Below, piece after piece: positions 22,389 to 31,618 of a DNA stretch of 64,000 nt. A program made the translations under genes and the position numbers. Origin of the DNA: DAHUXN01 sp963729815 (GTDB lineage: Bacteria > Acidobacteriota > Terriglobia > Acidiferrales > UBA7541); the NCBI GenBank assembly GCA_963729815.1, contig CAVSPU010000004.1, positions 682,001 through 746,000 on the forward strand, written 5' to 3'. A model generated the notes under the pieces. The model ran no database searches. It saw only the letters and a program-made list of their open reading frames with translations, and was not told the origin of the DNA. Within the stretch, counting starts at the first letter, position 1. Every line of letters begins with the position of its first letter.

Positions 22389-24929
22389 TTATCTCTTCGA
22401 ACGCTGCAATTGTTGCAGTGTTTTCTGCGCGAGTTCGCGCTGGAAAACCAGCGGTGCGTCCGCATCCGTCTGAATATCCGCCTCGAATTGCGTCAGATCG
22501 AATGCGCCCGCCAATCGTTCGCCAGCCATGCGCACCTGAAGGTACGGATCGCCGAGCGCCGAGCGCACCACTTCTGACAGTTCCTGCGCGTGCTCCCGTT
22601 CGATTGTCTCCTTGAATGCCGCGAGTCCGGCGAGCGCGCTCAGTCGAATTCGCTCCGGAATGCCCGGTTGCGCCTGCGCCAGCAGGATTGCCGCCGCCCT
22701 CGAATCTTTTGTTGCGGCGAGCCCGCCCAACGCGGATTGCATGACGTGCACTTCTAGCTTCGCCGCCGCTTCCACCCGCAATACGTCGAATGCATCCGCG
22801 TGGCCCCACCTACCAATGTCATCCGCCGCCGCGGCCTCCACTGCATAGCTCGGATCGTCATGCAGCGTGTTGACGAGCACATCGTACACGGCGTGATCGT
22901 TCGCAAAATGACCGAGTGCTTCGACGACCGTTGTCCGCACGCGGCTGTCCGCCTGCTTCAGCGCCGAAAGCAACGCCGCCTTGGCCCGCTCCGTTCCCAG
23001 CTCGCCAAGACTTGTCGCTGCAGCTGCGCGCACGCCGTAAAATTCGTCATCGCCGAGCACTTTATCCAGCGCCGCCACGCGCAAATCCGCATTCGTCGCT
23101 TTCTTGCCAAGCTGCTGCACCGCCCACAGCCGGCTCATCATCGACGGGTCCTTCTCCGCCTGCGCGATCAGCACATCGGACGGCTTGTCAAACTCGACCG
23201 TCTTGTCGATGAAATCGTCGGGATCGAAGTCCACCCACTCTGACTCGAAATCGAGCGGCACATCGAATTCCTGCTGCTGCAAATGGTCGCGAACCTGAAT
23301 TTCCTTTCGCTCGCCGCTCGCGCCATAAAAAACGAGCTCGACGGGCATATCAAAAATCGGCGTCGTCGCGTCCACATGCTGCGTCTGCTCGACGCTCACC
23401 TTTTCGATTTTCTTCGCCGCATCGTAGTCGTCCGCCACGCGATAATCCGGATGCCCGGCCATGTACACCCATTCGCGGAAAAACCAATCGAGATCGAGCC
23501 CGGCCGTCTCGCGAATCGCGCTAATCAAGTCCGCCGTGCCCACTGCCTGCGCGTGATGTGCCGTCAAATAGTGACGGAACGCGCGGAACAGCAGCTCGTT
23601 TTGCGACGCCTCGTGCGACGCCGCCTCTCTGCCATCCACCAGATACCGCAGCATGTCCAGCACCGCCGCGCCCTTCTCGTGCGTAGTCGCGTCGAACATG
23701 TCCATCGGGTCACTGTAATGCCGGTCGACAATTGCCCGCGAGTAATCCTCGTGCCCCTCCGCCTGCTCCGTCATCTGGTCGTTGTAAATCGCAAAGCGAT
23801 ACGCGTCGTAATCCTCATGATGCTGCGTATAAAGCGCCTCCATGTACGTCGCGAATCCTTCATTCAGCCAGATGTCCGCCCAGTCGCGCCCCTGCACGTA
23901 ATCGCCGAACCAGTGCTGCCCCAGTTCGTGCGACACCAGCCCGGTGCTCGGATAGTCCGCGTCGGAGCGCGCGTCGTGCAGCGTGAATTCTGTCAGCGTT
24001 GTCGCGCTTACGTTTTCCTGCCCGCCAAAAATGAAATTGTGCACTTCGGTCTGCACGTACTGCTCGTAGGGATAATCCACTCCGGTCGCACGCGAGAAAA
24101 ATCCAATCATGTCCGGGGTCAGATGAAACGACCGCCGCGCCGTCGCCTCATCCACGTACTCCGGCACATAATAATCCACTGGCTTGTCCTCATATTTATC
24201 CGCCACTTTGCGCCACGGCCCCACGGCAATCGAAACGAGATACGAGCTGTGCGGCACACTTTCCACCCAATCGTAAGTCGCGCTGCCCGCCCCGTGCGTC
24301 ACTTTCATTAGCTTGCCGTTCGACACCACGCTTTGTCCCTCCGACACCGTGGTAATCGTCTCGCTCGTGGCCATATCGTTCGGATAATCCCAGCACGGAA
24401 ACCAATAATGATTGAACTCCGCCTCGCCCTGCGAATAGACCTCGCGCGGCCACTTCGGATAATCCTTCGTCGGATTCACAAAGAATAGCCCCGTGCGCGG
24501 AAAGCCGTGATACACGATGCGCACGCGCAGCACGCTCGTCGCGTCGTAATCGCGATCCAATGTAATCCACAACCGCGATTCTTCCGACGTGTACGCCAGC
24601 TTCACCGGCGCGCCTTGCGCCGGCACCAAATTCACGGAATCAATTTTCAACTCGGCGCTATTCAAATAAAATCTGTGGAAACGAGGCGCGAATGGCCGCA
24701 GCGTCACCAGTTCGTCGCCAAACACTTCGCCGTTTGGCTCGTCAAAGCGCAGCCCCAACTTGTAGTTTTCCACGTGATACGTCCGGCTCGGCGCCCACTG
24801 CCAAATGTTGGGGTCACCAAACACGTGCGCCACCCCCTGCGCCGCCGCGCCTCCCGCCACGGCGAGCGCGACGCTCCCGACGAAACCAACGACGACGGAT
24901 CCGACCCGCCGCCTGAATCCGCAGGCCAT
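22389..24929 (-). CDS. Secreted M1-like peptidase with HEAT repeats and altered catalytic motifs
   Basis: The 846-residue protein has a signal peptide (cleavage after GGAAA near residue 29). The M1 domain spans about 40-560 and HEAT-like repeats run from about 590 to 830. M1 enzymes remove N-terminal amino acids with a zinc bound by HExxH plus Glu. Here the motif reads HELGQHWFGD (from His333), so Gln sits where the second zinc His should be and His comes one residue later. The downstream NEGFATY Glu is kept. GxMEN is GGQEN, and the catalytic Tyr of YEKG is His (TTHEKGA near residue 416). The fold call is firm, but activity is doubtful. The gene is followed by the GNAT gene at 22319. Confidence 0.85.
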   Translation of the reverse strand: MACGFRRRVGSVVVGFVGSVALAVAGGAAAQGVAHVFGDPNIWQWAPSRTYHVENYKLGLRFDEPNGEVFGDELVTLRPFAPRFHRFYLNSAELKIDSVNLVPAQGAPVKLAYTSEESRLWITLDRDYDATSVLRVRIVYHGFPRTGLFFVNPTKDYPKWPREVYSQGEAEFNHYWFPCWDYPNDMATSETITTVSEGQSVVSNGKLMKVTHGAGSATYDWVESVPHSSYLVSIAVGPWRKVADKYEDKPVDYYVPEYVDEATARRSFHLTPDMIGFFSRATGVDYPYEQYVQTEVHNFIFGGQENVSATTLTEFTLHDARSDADYPSTGLVSHELGQHWFGDYVQGRDWADIWLNEGFATYMEALYTQHHEDYDAYRFAIYNDQMTEQAEGHEDYSRAIVDRHYSDPMDMFDATTHEKGAAVLDMLRYLVDGREAASHEASQNELLFRAFRHYLTAHHAQAVGTADLISAIRETAGLDLDWFFREWVYMAGHPDYRVADDYDAAKKIEKVSVEQTQHVDATTPIFDMPVELVFYGASGERKEIQVRDHLQQQEFDVPLDFESEWVDFDPDDFIDKTVEFDKPSDVLIAQAEKDPSMMSRLWAVQQLGKKATNADLRVAALDKVLGDDEFYGVRAAAATSLGELGTERAKAALLSALKQADSRVRTTVVEALGHFANDHAVYDVLVNTLHDDPSYAVEAAAADDIGRWGHADAFDVLRVEAAAKLEVHVMQSALGGLAATKDSRAAAILLAQAQPGIPERIRLSALAGLAAFKETIEREHAQELSEVVRSALGDPYLQVRMAGERLAGAFDLTQFEADIQTDADAPLVFQRELAQKTLQQLQRSKR

Positions 24930-25235
24930 TTTCAGTAGCTCCTTCGACCAACCGCGTTCAGTCCCACGCCGTCGTCCGAATAGTCCGAACGCTTAGGATC
25001 AAGTGCTCCTGACGGGGCATTGGCAACTAGAAACGGCTTCGTGATCGAGCAGGTCGCAATCCGAGTCTCTCTTGAATCGATCATGGAACCACCTCATAAA
25101 GCTGATGATGCCACGGTTGGTCCGCGGCGAGTCTTGAATGGATTTGACGTGTTCGCGGGCTCTGGCACGTTCCGCGACTCCTCGAATCCCCGTGCGGTTC
25201 TGACCGACCGGGTTGAAAAGTCCGATGCGCCGCCG

Positions 25236-25451
25236 ATGTACGACGTGGGTAACCACTCGTTGGTGCTGTTCGATCGCGGTGATGAGATCTCGGTCCAAGC
25301 TGGCGACGAGGGTATCCGTTTCCTGCTGGTATCGGGCAAGCCGATCGAGGAGCCGGTTGCATGGTATGGCCCGATTGTGATGAACACGCAAGAACAGCTA
25401 CGCCAGGCAATCGCCGAACTGCAAACCGGCGCTTTCATCAAACATCGCTAG
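25236..25451 (+). pseudogene. C-terminal fragment of a pirin-family protein
   Basis: The last roughly 70 codons read as the end of pirin (DRGDEISVQAGDEGIRFLLV, then GKPIEEPVAWYGPIVMNT and LRQAIAELQTGAF). The N-terminal cupin with the metal-binding His is missing and upstream sequence in the frame is not pirin. Whole pirins are near 230-290 residues. It is a decayed or truncated gene. Confidence 0.7.
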
Positions 25452-25592
25452 GTCGGCGGTCATGACGAGTAGCCGCGGTGCAGACGGGCCACATTTCGAT
25501 TATCTTTGAGCTTGGTATCTGACCACTTCCCACTTGTCGCAACTCAAGGTATCCTGTCCGCCTCGTCCTCGCTACTGATTGTGGAGAAATCA

Positions 25593-25967
25593 ATGATTGT
25601 GAACATTACAACACGTCCGAATGAAATTGCCACGATCGTCGACGTCACAGGCGAGATCACTCTGTATAACGCTCCCGACCTCCGCAAGGCGCTTATGGAC
25701 TTGTTGAAGGTGAAGAAGGCGCCACGCGTGGTTGTGAACATGATCAAAGTGGCTTATATCGACAGCGCAGGCGTGGCCTGCCTGGTCGAAGCTTTGAAAG
25801 TATCCCGGGAGTCGAAGCTCGGCTTTGCTCTTTTTGGACTCAACCGCGTGGCCAAAGAAGTCTTCGAGTTGACGCGTTTGATCAATGTATTTGATGTGTA
25901 TGGTACGGAAGAAGAGGCGCTCAGTGGCGTACGGCTGACCTCTTCCTCTTCTGGCGCTGCGGTCTGA
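25593..25967 (+). CDS. STAS-domain protein of the lipid-transport operon
   Basis: A 124-residue product from the ATG at 25593, with GGAG 6 bases upstream; ORF extension to 25506 is not needed. The STAS fold is seen in VDVTGEITLYNAPDLRKALM and VAYIDSAGVACLVEAL, with Ser in DSAG at the usual phosphorylation position of anti-anti-sigma proteins. It lies 10 bases ahead of mlaE. MlaB of Mla systems is also a STAS protein, so it probably binds the ATPase. An anti-sigma antagonist role is the alternative and would pair with the RsbW-like ATPase at 62646. Confidence 0.8.
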   Translation: MIVNITTRPNEIATIVDVTGEITLYNAPDLRKALMDLLKVKKAPRVVVNMIKVAYIDSAGVACLVEALKVSRESKLGFALFGLNRVAKEVFELTRLINVFDVYGTEEEALSGVRLTSSSSGAAV

Positions 25968-25977
25968 GACTCCGAAT

Positions 25978-26775
25978 ATGTCCGTCACAGAAGCCGTCGG
26001 ACAAGCGACCATCGACGGGCTGGCCTATCTCGGCGACCTCACCATCCTGACCGGCCGCTCGCTGCATGCCATCGTGGTGGCGCCATTTCAAGGTCAACGG
26101 CTGCGCGGCCAGCGCGCGATTCATCAGGCCATGGCCGCCGGCGTTGGCGCCGTCCCCATCCTTTCTCTCATTTCATTCTTCATCGGCGTCATTATGGCCC
26201 TTCAATCCGCGTACGAGTTGGAGAAACTAGGGGCCATTGCGCTTGTCGCAAGAGCTGTCGCCATTTCCGTGACGCGGGAGCTGGCCCCACTGATAACCGC
26301 CATTGTGGTGATCGGGCGCTCGGGCTCCGCGTTTGCCGCGGAAATCGGGTCGATGAAGGTGAATGACGAAATCGACGCGCTCGAGACGATGGCGCTCGAT
26401 CCTGTGCAATTTCTCGTGGCTCCCAAATTTCTCGCCATGGCCCTGATGTTGCCGTGTCTTACCACCTGGGCCGACTTCATGGGCATCCTCGGCGGCTCCA
26501 CTTTCGGAGTGGGCGTGGCGGGCTTCACGTTCGGTTCGTACCTCCAGGCAAGCCTCCACTCACTGGCCCTGCGCGACATCGTTACCGGCCTGATTAAGAG
26601 CGTGATGTTCGGTATGGTGATCACTGTTGTGGGTTGTCAGGAAGGGCTTTCGACCGGCCTGGGCGCGGAGCAAGTGGGGCGCGCGACCACGTCGGCAGTG
26701 GTTAAGTCCATTTTCATGGTCGTGGCCGTGGATTTAGTTTTTACATTGCTTTTCTATTTTACGGCTTCGCGATAA
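25978..26775 (+). CDS. mlaE: MlaE-family permease
   Basis: A 265-residue inner-membrane protein with five or six helices and the family blocks GVGAVPILSLISFFIGVIMA, ELAPLITAIVVIGRSGSAFAAEIG and LATSxxx-like KVNDEIDALETMALDP. It forms the channel of an MCE lipid transporter between inner and outer membranes, as known for MlaE. It sits 10 bases after the STAS gene and 34 bases before the ATPase gene. Confidence 0.92.
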   Translation: MSVTEAVGQATIDGLAYLGDLTILTGRSLHAIVVAPFQGQRLRGQRAIHQAMAAGVGAVPILSLISFFIGVIMALQSAYELEKLGAIALVARAVAISVTRELAPLITAIVVIGRSGSAFAAEIGSMKVNDEIDALETMALDPVQFLVAPKFLAMALMLPCLTTWADFMGILGGSTFGVGVAGFTFGSYLQASLHSLALRDIVTGLIKSVMFGMVITVVGCQEGLSTGLGAEQVGRATTSAVVKSIFMVVAVDLVFTLLFYFTASR

Positions 26776-26809
26776 AACAGGTCACGGTTGCTATTGGTGA
26801 TTCGCCGGA

Positions 26810-27658
26810 ATGGAGCGAGCGATGAGCATGACCGACCGGGATGAATCAGAGAAATTGGCCAGCGATGGCGTAGCCATTAGTGTCCGTAATTTGCGGGTGA
26901 GTTATGGCGAGCGCGAGGTTCTTCACAGCATCAGCTTCGACGTAAAAGCCGGCGAGACGATCGCTATTCTGGGCGGCTCGGGCTCCGGCAAGACCACTCT
27001 GTTGCGCGCCCTGATGGGCCTCGAGAAAACCACCGGCGGTGCAATCTGGATCCGCGGACATGATCTGTGCTGCATTTCCGCCCGTGATATGGCTGAGCTT
27101 CGGAAAAAGCTCGGGGTATCCTTTCAGGGCGGAGCACTCTTCGGTTCGATGACAGTCGGAGAAAATGTGGCGCTCCCGCTTCGCGAGCACACCCAGCTGG
27201 ATGACTCCACGATCGAGGTGTTGGTGCGGCTCAAACTGGAAGAGGTGGGGCTTTCCGGTTACGAAGACTACAATCCCGCGCAACTGAGCGGCGGAATGAA
27301 AAAGCGCGCCGCAGTCGCTCGCGCTCTAACCATGGACCCGGAGATTTTGTTTTTCGACGAACCCTCCGCGGGCCTGGACCCCATCATTGCCGCAGGAATT
27401 GACGATTTGATTCTGAAATTGAAGCGCGCGTTCAAGATGACCATCGTCGTGGTCACACACGAGTTAGCCAGCGCCTTTCTCATTGCCGACCGCATGGTTC
27501 TGATCGACAAAGGAAACATCATCGCGCTTGGCACGCCTGCCGAATTGAAGGCCAGCCAGCATCCGCGCGTGCGCCAATTTCTCGACCGCATTCCGGATCC
27601 GGAAATTTCCGTGGACGATGGCTTCCTCGACCGCTTGACGCAGAATCTGCGCCTGTAG
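26810..27658 (+). CDS. mlaF: MlaF-family ABC ATPase
   Basis: The 282-residue ABC ATPase has Walker A GGSGSGKTT (about 58-66), Q-loop SFQGGALF, signature LSGGMKKR, Walker B ILFFDEP and the H-loop (VTHEL). It powers lipid transfer through MlaE. An alternative start is the ATG at 26822. The N-terminal 20 residues before the ABC fold look disordered. Confidence 0.93.
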   Translation: MERAMSMTDRDESEKLASDGVAISVRNLRVSYGEREVLHSISFDVKAGETIAILGGSGSGKTTLLRALMGLEKTTGGAIWIRGHDLCCISARDMAELRKKLGVSFQGGALFGSMTVGENVALPLREHTQLDDSTIEVLVRLKLEEVGLSGYEDYNPAQLSGGMKKRAAVARALTMDPEILFFDEPSAGLDPIIAAGIDDLILKLKRAFKMTIVVVTHELASAFLIADRMVLIDKGNIIALGTPAELKASQHPRVRQFLDRIPDPEISVDDGFLDRLTQNLRL

Positions 27659-27759
27659 CGGGCTGCGCGGAGCTTGCAAGGACATGTTATACTCGGCAAC
27701 TTTGGAGGTCTGTTCCACCCAGTTTCTTGCTTTTCCGTGGATATCTTTGAGGAGCGCTA

Positions 27760-28740
27760 TTGCAGGCGAAACGCGAGCGCGCGTTCGTAGGTTTGTTCGT
27801 CCTGGTCGCTGCGGGACTCCTGGTGGTGACCGTGTTTTCACTGACCGGAGTCTTCGGAGGCAGCGAACCAATCTACCGCGCCTACTTCAAGGATGCCGGT
27901 GGCGTGGGACCGGGTTCGGAAGTGCGCTACGCTGGCGGACCTCCGGTCGGCCGCGTGGTTTCCGTCCGCAGCGACCCGCAAAATTCCACGCGGATGGAAA
28001 TCAAGTTTCGTGTCGACCCGCAGATTCCGGTAAAGACCGATAGTAAAGCGAAAATTTCCAGCCTCGGCGCGCTCGGCGATCATTTTCTTGGCATTGTCCC
28101 GGGCAGTGTGGCCGCTCCTCGCGCTCCTTCGGGCGCTGTCTTGTCGGCGATCGACTATGCGAGTTTCGACGATCTCACAACAGAAATTAATGCTCTCGCT
28201 CCCCAGGCCACCGTGCTGTTGCAGAACCTGAACGCGCGCGTCACGGAATTACAGGAGACCATCCGGCGCGTCGACGGCCTGCTCGATGCAAGCAATCGCG
28301 CGAATGTCGCCGCCAGCCTCGCGAACGTTCGCAGCATGCTAGCGGAAGACCGCCCGGTGCTGCATTCCACGCTGAACAATCTGAACGGCGGCAGCGCCAA
28401 ACTTGCGCCGCTGCTCGACGATTTCAAAAAGACGGTGAATCAGGCGAATACCGCTCTGTCGCATATCGACGCAACGCTGATGGAGAATCGCCCCGATCTG
28501 CGGCAGGCGGTAGCTCAAATGCGCATGACGCTGACATCCGCTTCCGCGCTCACGGATCAGCTCAATACCATACTGAACACGAACAGCGACAGCCTCGATG
28601 AAGTTATCGGGAACTTGAGAGATATCACCGACAACTTGAAGGCTTTTACCGAAACGATCAAGACGCGGCCCTCCGCCCTGATTCGGTCCTCATTGCCGCC
28701 GGAACATGAGCCAGGGCAAGTGCCCAAGCACCCAGACTGA
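27760..28740 (+). CDS. mlaD: MlaD-family MCE protein
   Basis: The protein has 326 residues from a TTG at 27760 preceded by GAGGAG. One N-terminal membrane helix (residues 9-30) anchors it, followed by the MCE domain (YFKDAGGVGPGSEVRYAGGP, about 38-120) with the typical GVxxG pattern. A long helical C-terminal part (125-310) with LLQNLNARVTELQETIRRVD-type heptads probably bridges the periplasm as in tunnel-forming MCE proteins. It lies 101 bases after mlaF and 2 bases before the lipoprotein gene. Confidence 0.9.
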   Translation: MQAKRERAFVGLFVLVAAGLLVVTVFSLTGVFGGSEPIYRAYFKDAGGVGPGSEVRYAGGPPVGRVVSVRSDPQNSTRMEIKFRVDPQIPVKTDSKAKISSLGALGDHFLGIVPGSVAAPRAPSGAVLSAIDYASFDDLTTEINALAPQATVLLQNLNARVTELQETIRRVDGLLDASNRANVAASLANVRSMLAEDRPVLHSTLNNLNGGSAKLAPLLDDFKKTVNQANTALSHIDATLMENRPDLRQAVAQMRMTLTSASALTDQLNTILNTNSDSLDEVIGNLRDITDNLKAFTETIKTRPSALIRSSLPPEHEPGQVPKHPD

Positions 28741-28742
28741 GA

Positions 28743-29390
28743 ATGAACATGCGCGCTCTACCAAAGAGGATGGTAACAGTTCCGGCCACGTTGCTGGTCT
28801 TGGCGGCGATTCTGCTCACGGCGGATTGCGGCGCCACGCGGCCGGTGAAATACTACACGCTGAATTCCGCGCCTACGCCGGCGCCGTCCGTCTCGGTCAA
28901 GAACGATGCGCCGCTTCCGATCACGATTCTCGTTGGGCGCATAACTGCTTCTCCTCTTTATCTCGAACACCCCATTGTTTACACCGCCGGCGGCGTGGAA
29001 CTGGGGACGTACGAATATCATCGCTGGGCCGAGATTCCCACGGAAATGCTCGAAACGATGCTCGCGCAAACGCTGCGCTCCGAGGGAAGATTTCGGTCCG
29101 TGGCCCAGCTCGGCAGCGGCGCGAAGGGAGATTACGTTCTGCGCGGGCATTTGTACGCGCTCGAGGAAGTCGATTCGCCTTCGATTGCAGCGCGCTTTTC
29201 TCTCGAACTCGAATTGTTTCAGCCCAAGACCGGAACCGTGGTTTGGAATCAATCCTACAGCCACGATGAACCCGTCGGCCAGAAGACCGTTCCTGCAGTC
29301 GTCGAAGCGCTCCGCCAAGGCGTCCTCACCGGCCTCGACCAACTGACAGCCAGTCTGGAGTCCTATGTCTCGAGCCTCTCTCCGCGCTGA
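28743..29390 (+). CDS. PqiC-type transport auxiliary lipoprotein
   Basis: The 215-residue protein has a signal peptide ending ILLTADCGATRP, with a possible lipobox Cys near 29. The residue before the Cys is Asp, where Gly, Ala or Ser is usual, so lipidation is uncertain. The domain KYYTLNSAP, VGRITASPLYLEHPIVYTAG and LLRSEGRF-like blocks matches the ABC auxiliary lipoprotein family (DUF330/PqiC), thought to link MCE proteins to the outer membrane. It is the last gene of the operon. Confidence 0.85.
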   Translation: MNMRALPKRMVTVPATLLVLAAILLTADCGATRPVKYYTLNSAPTPAPSVSVKNDAPLPITILVGRITASPLYLEHPIVYTAGGVELGTYEYHRWAEIPTEMLETMLAQTLRSEGRFRSVAQLGSGAKGDYVLRGHLYALEEVDSPSIAARFSLELELFQPKTGTVVWNQSYSHDEPVGQKTVPAVVEALRQGVLTGLDQLTASLESYVSSLSPR

Positions 29391-29729
29391 TGTTCGGCGT
29401 CGCGCGTCGTTCTAACGATGTGAGGTTGGTTGGCAGAGTATTTTGCAGCACCGGAACAGCCAGATCTTTTCACTGCCCGACATCCCGAGCGCTGTTCAAA
29501 TCGCTGCGCTAGTTGGAACCGAGGGCGGCGCGTCCTACACGCCTGTCTCTTGTCGCCTGTGGCGTCGGAACGCAAAGGGCCTGCTGGACGCCGGGCGCCA
29601 GATCTTTTCGCCGGTCATCATTGTTTCCTTATTCTGAAAAAACTTCTCGTCGCGCATGCCCGATTCGATCGGTTGCAACGAAGCGATCAAGGGGCATCCG
29701 AGAAAGGCAACACACGTCGGTGAGGAGCC
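29391..29729. other. Intergenic, no gene seen
   Basis: About 340 bases between the Mla operon and the convergent dehydrogenase. Three overlapping ORFs have no recognisable fold. No repeat or terminator is clear. Confidence 0.45.
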
Positions 29730-30602
29730 TTAGCGCCGCCTTTGCGCTTCGATCACTGCCGCGAAATCCTGGTCGCCATATCCGTTCTTGGTCGCATCTT
29801 CAAACACTTCGATAGCCGGAGCCGCGGTCTTCAGCGTCAGCCCGCGCTGCTTTGCCGCTTCCATCGAGTACTTCAAATCCTTCGCCATCAACCGCAGGTG
29901 GAAATTCGGCGTCGAATCCCCGCCTGTCGCGCGCGCCCAAATGGTCTTAATGAGAGGGCTCCCCGGCGCGCCATTGCATAGAATTTTCGAGGCCTGCTCA
30001 CTATCCAGCCCGCCTGCCTCGACAAGTGCCATTGCCTCGGCAAACGCCGCCGCTTGCACGCCACAAAGAAAATTGTTGACGAGCTTCATCACAGCGCCAC
30101 TGCCCGTCGGCCCCAGATGAACAATGTCGCGGCTCATGGCTGCCAGAACCGGTCTCGCCGCCTCCAGCGCCTCCGCCGATCCACCCACCAGGAACAGCAG
30201 CTCGCCCGACGCTGCGTGCGATTTCGTTCCGGTTACCGGCGCGTCGAGGAATTCGCATTTCTGCCGCGACGCTGCCGCGGCCATTTCGCGCACCCATCTG
30301 GTGGTAAGCGTACTCGATTCGATCAGCACCGTTCCCGGTGCTGCGCTTGCGAGCGCCCCATTTTCTCCCAGCCAAACGGCGCGCGAAGCGGCATCATCCG
30401 CAACCATGCTGATCACGACGCGCGCCTTTGCCGCGGCCTCGCGAGGAGAAACGGCCACTGCCGCGCCGTCCGCCGCCAAAGCTTCCGCCTTCTGACGGCT
30501 CCGGTTATACACCGCCACCGGAAACCCCTTCGAGAGCAGGCGCCTGGCCATGCCCGTTCCCATCAGCCCTAATCCTAAAATTGCCACTCGCGGTTTCGAC
30601 AT
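29730..30602 (-). CDS. 3-hydroxyisobutyrate-dehydrogenase-family oxidoreductase
   Basis: The 290-residue protein has the Rossmann signature ILGLGLMGTGMARRLL at its start, the substrate motif FLDAPVTGTKSHAASGELLF and the catalytic Lys in KLVNNFL. It reduces or oxidises beta-hydroxy acids with NAD(P). As the last gene of the acid-sugar operon it probably handles a hydroxy-acid product such as tartronate semialdehyde; the exact substrate is inferred. Confidence 0.88.
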   Translation of the reverse strand: MSKPRVAILGLGLMGTGMARRLLSKGFPVAVYNRSRQKAEALAADGAAVAVSPREAAAKARVVISMVADDAASRAVWLGENGALASAAPGTVLIESSTLTTRWVREMAAAASRQKCEFLDAPVTGTKSHAASGELLFLVGGSAEALEAARPVLAAMSRDIVHLGPTGSGAVMKLVNNFLCGVQAAAFAEAMALVEAGGLDSEQASKILCNGAPGSPLIKTIWARATGGDSTPNFHLRLMAKDLKYSMEAAKQRGLTLKTAAPAIEVFEDATKNGYGDQDFAAVIEAQRRR

Positions 30603-30609
30603 CGTTGCC

Positions 30610-31608
30610 TCATCCTATGGGAACAACGTTTACCGGCTTCGCTGCGTCTCGCATCACACGCACGGGGTTGCGCAGCGCACGCCCGAACCCTTCGAATCGC
30701 ACCTGCATCACGTCGCCGTCGCGAAGCTCGATGCCTTCTCCAAAGCTCAAGGAATCGGCGCCCAGAAAATGAACGTGCACGTCTCCCGGTCTGCGGTGAG
30801 TATCGAATTTGAAGTGGTGGTGCTCGATATTCCGCAGGCTGTGGCACATTTCCGCCTCACCAGTACGAATTTGTTTGGACCATAGCACGTTGGCGTTGCG
30901 CGCGATCGTCACTTCGCCGGACACCGACTGAAAATCGGCGTCCAGCACGAGCTCCGGCCCGATCGCACAGGTGCGAATCTTCGAACTCGCCAGATTCAGG
31001 TAATTTTTCTTCTCGAACTTATGATCGGAAAACTCGTTTCCGACAGTCATGCCGACCCGCCGTGGCACTCCATTCGCGTCCACAAGGTAGATGCTGGCAA
31101 TTTCGGCCTCTTCGCCGCCATCTTCGGCATACGCCGGAGTTTCCAGGGCTTCTCCGTGCGCGCGAAGAATCGTGCCCGTTCCTTTGTAAAACCATTCTGG
31201 CGGAGTGCCGATCTGCCCGGCCGCGGGATGCCCTCCCTCGATTCCCCAGCGGAACATCTTCATGCTGTCGGTCAGATCCTCGGCTTTCGCGTGCATGGCC
31301 TGCCGCTCGCGTGCGCTGCCCAGATGCGTTAGGCCTGTGCCCGACACGAGGCACCGCGCCGGTTCCTTAGGATGATCCACCGGCGCGAGCAGCCGCCATT
31401 GCGAAGCGCCACTATAAATAGGATCGTAATCCAGTAACTCCGGAGTGGCCTTTCGTTGCGCGAGCGCGCCGAGCGTCGCGCCTGCGGCAAGCGCCTCTTC
31501 CACGAGGGCATAAATTGACTCGCAATCGCCGAGCAGACGCAACCTCGGCTCCTCGACAATGCCGACGCGCCGGGTGTTTTCCTTGCGAATCTGCACGAGG
31601 CGCATCAC
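30610..31608 (-). CDS. FAH-family (AraD1/GguC-like) enzyme of acid-sugar breakdown
   Basis: The 332-residue protein has the fumarylacetoacetate-hydrolase fold: YSGASQWRLLAPVDH, PEWFYKGTGTIL, VGNEFSDHKFEKKNYLNLAS and HFLGADSLSFGEGIEL. Members act on 2-keto-3-deoxy acids (dehydratase or cleavage). It follows the enolase-superfamily dehydratase by 10 bases and precedes the dehydrogenase by 7, so it should act on the keto-deoxy product. EC activity is not readable from sequence. Confidence 0.82.
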   Translation of the reverse strand: MMRLVQIRKENTRRVGIVEEPRLRLLGDCESIYALVEEALAAGATLGALAQRKATPELLDYDPIYSGASQWRLLAPVDHPKEPARCLVSGTGLTHLGSARERQAMHAKAEDLTDSMKMFRWGIEGGHPAAGQIGTPPEWFYKGTGTILRAHGEALETPAYAEDGGEEAEIASIYLVDANGVPRRVGMTVGNEFSDHKFEKKNYLNLASSKIRTCAIGPELVLDADFQSVSGEVTIARNANVLWSKQIRTGEAEMCHSLRNIEHHHFKFDTHRRPGDVHVHFLGADSLSFGEGIELRDGDVMQVRFEGFGRALRNPVRVMRDAAKPVNVVPIG

Positions 31609-31618
31609 GCTTTCCGCC

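Noticed and set aside
23283..24311. 342-residue plus-strand ORF opposite the M1-like gene
   Set aside because: Arg/His-rich composition typical of an antisense shadow of a GC-rich gene; the M1 gene on the other strand has clear domains.
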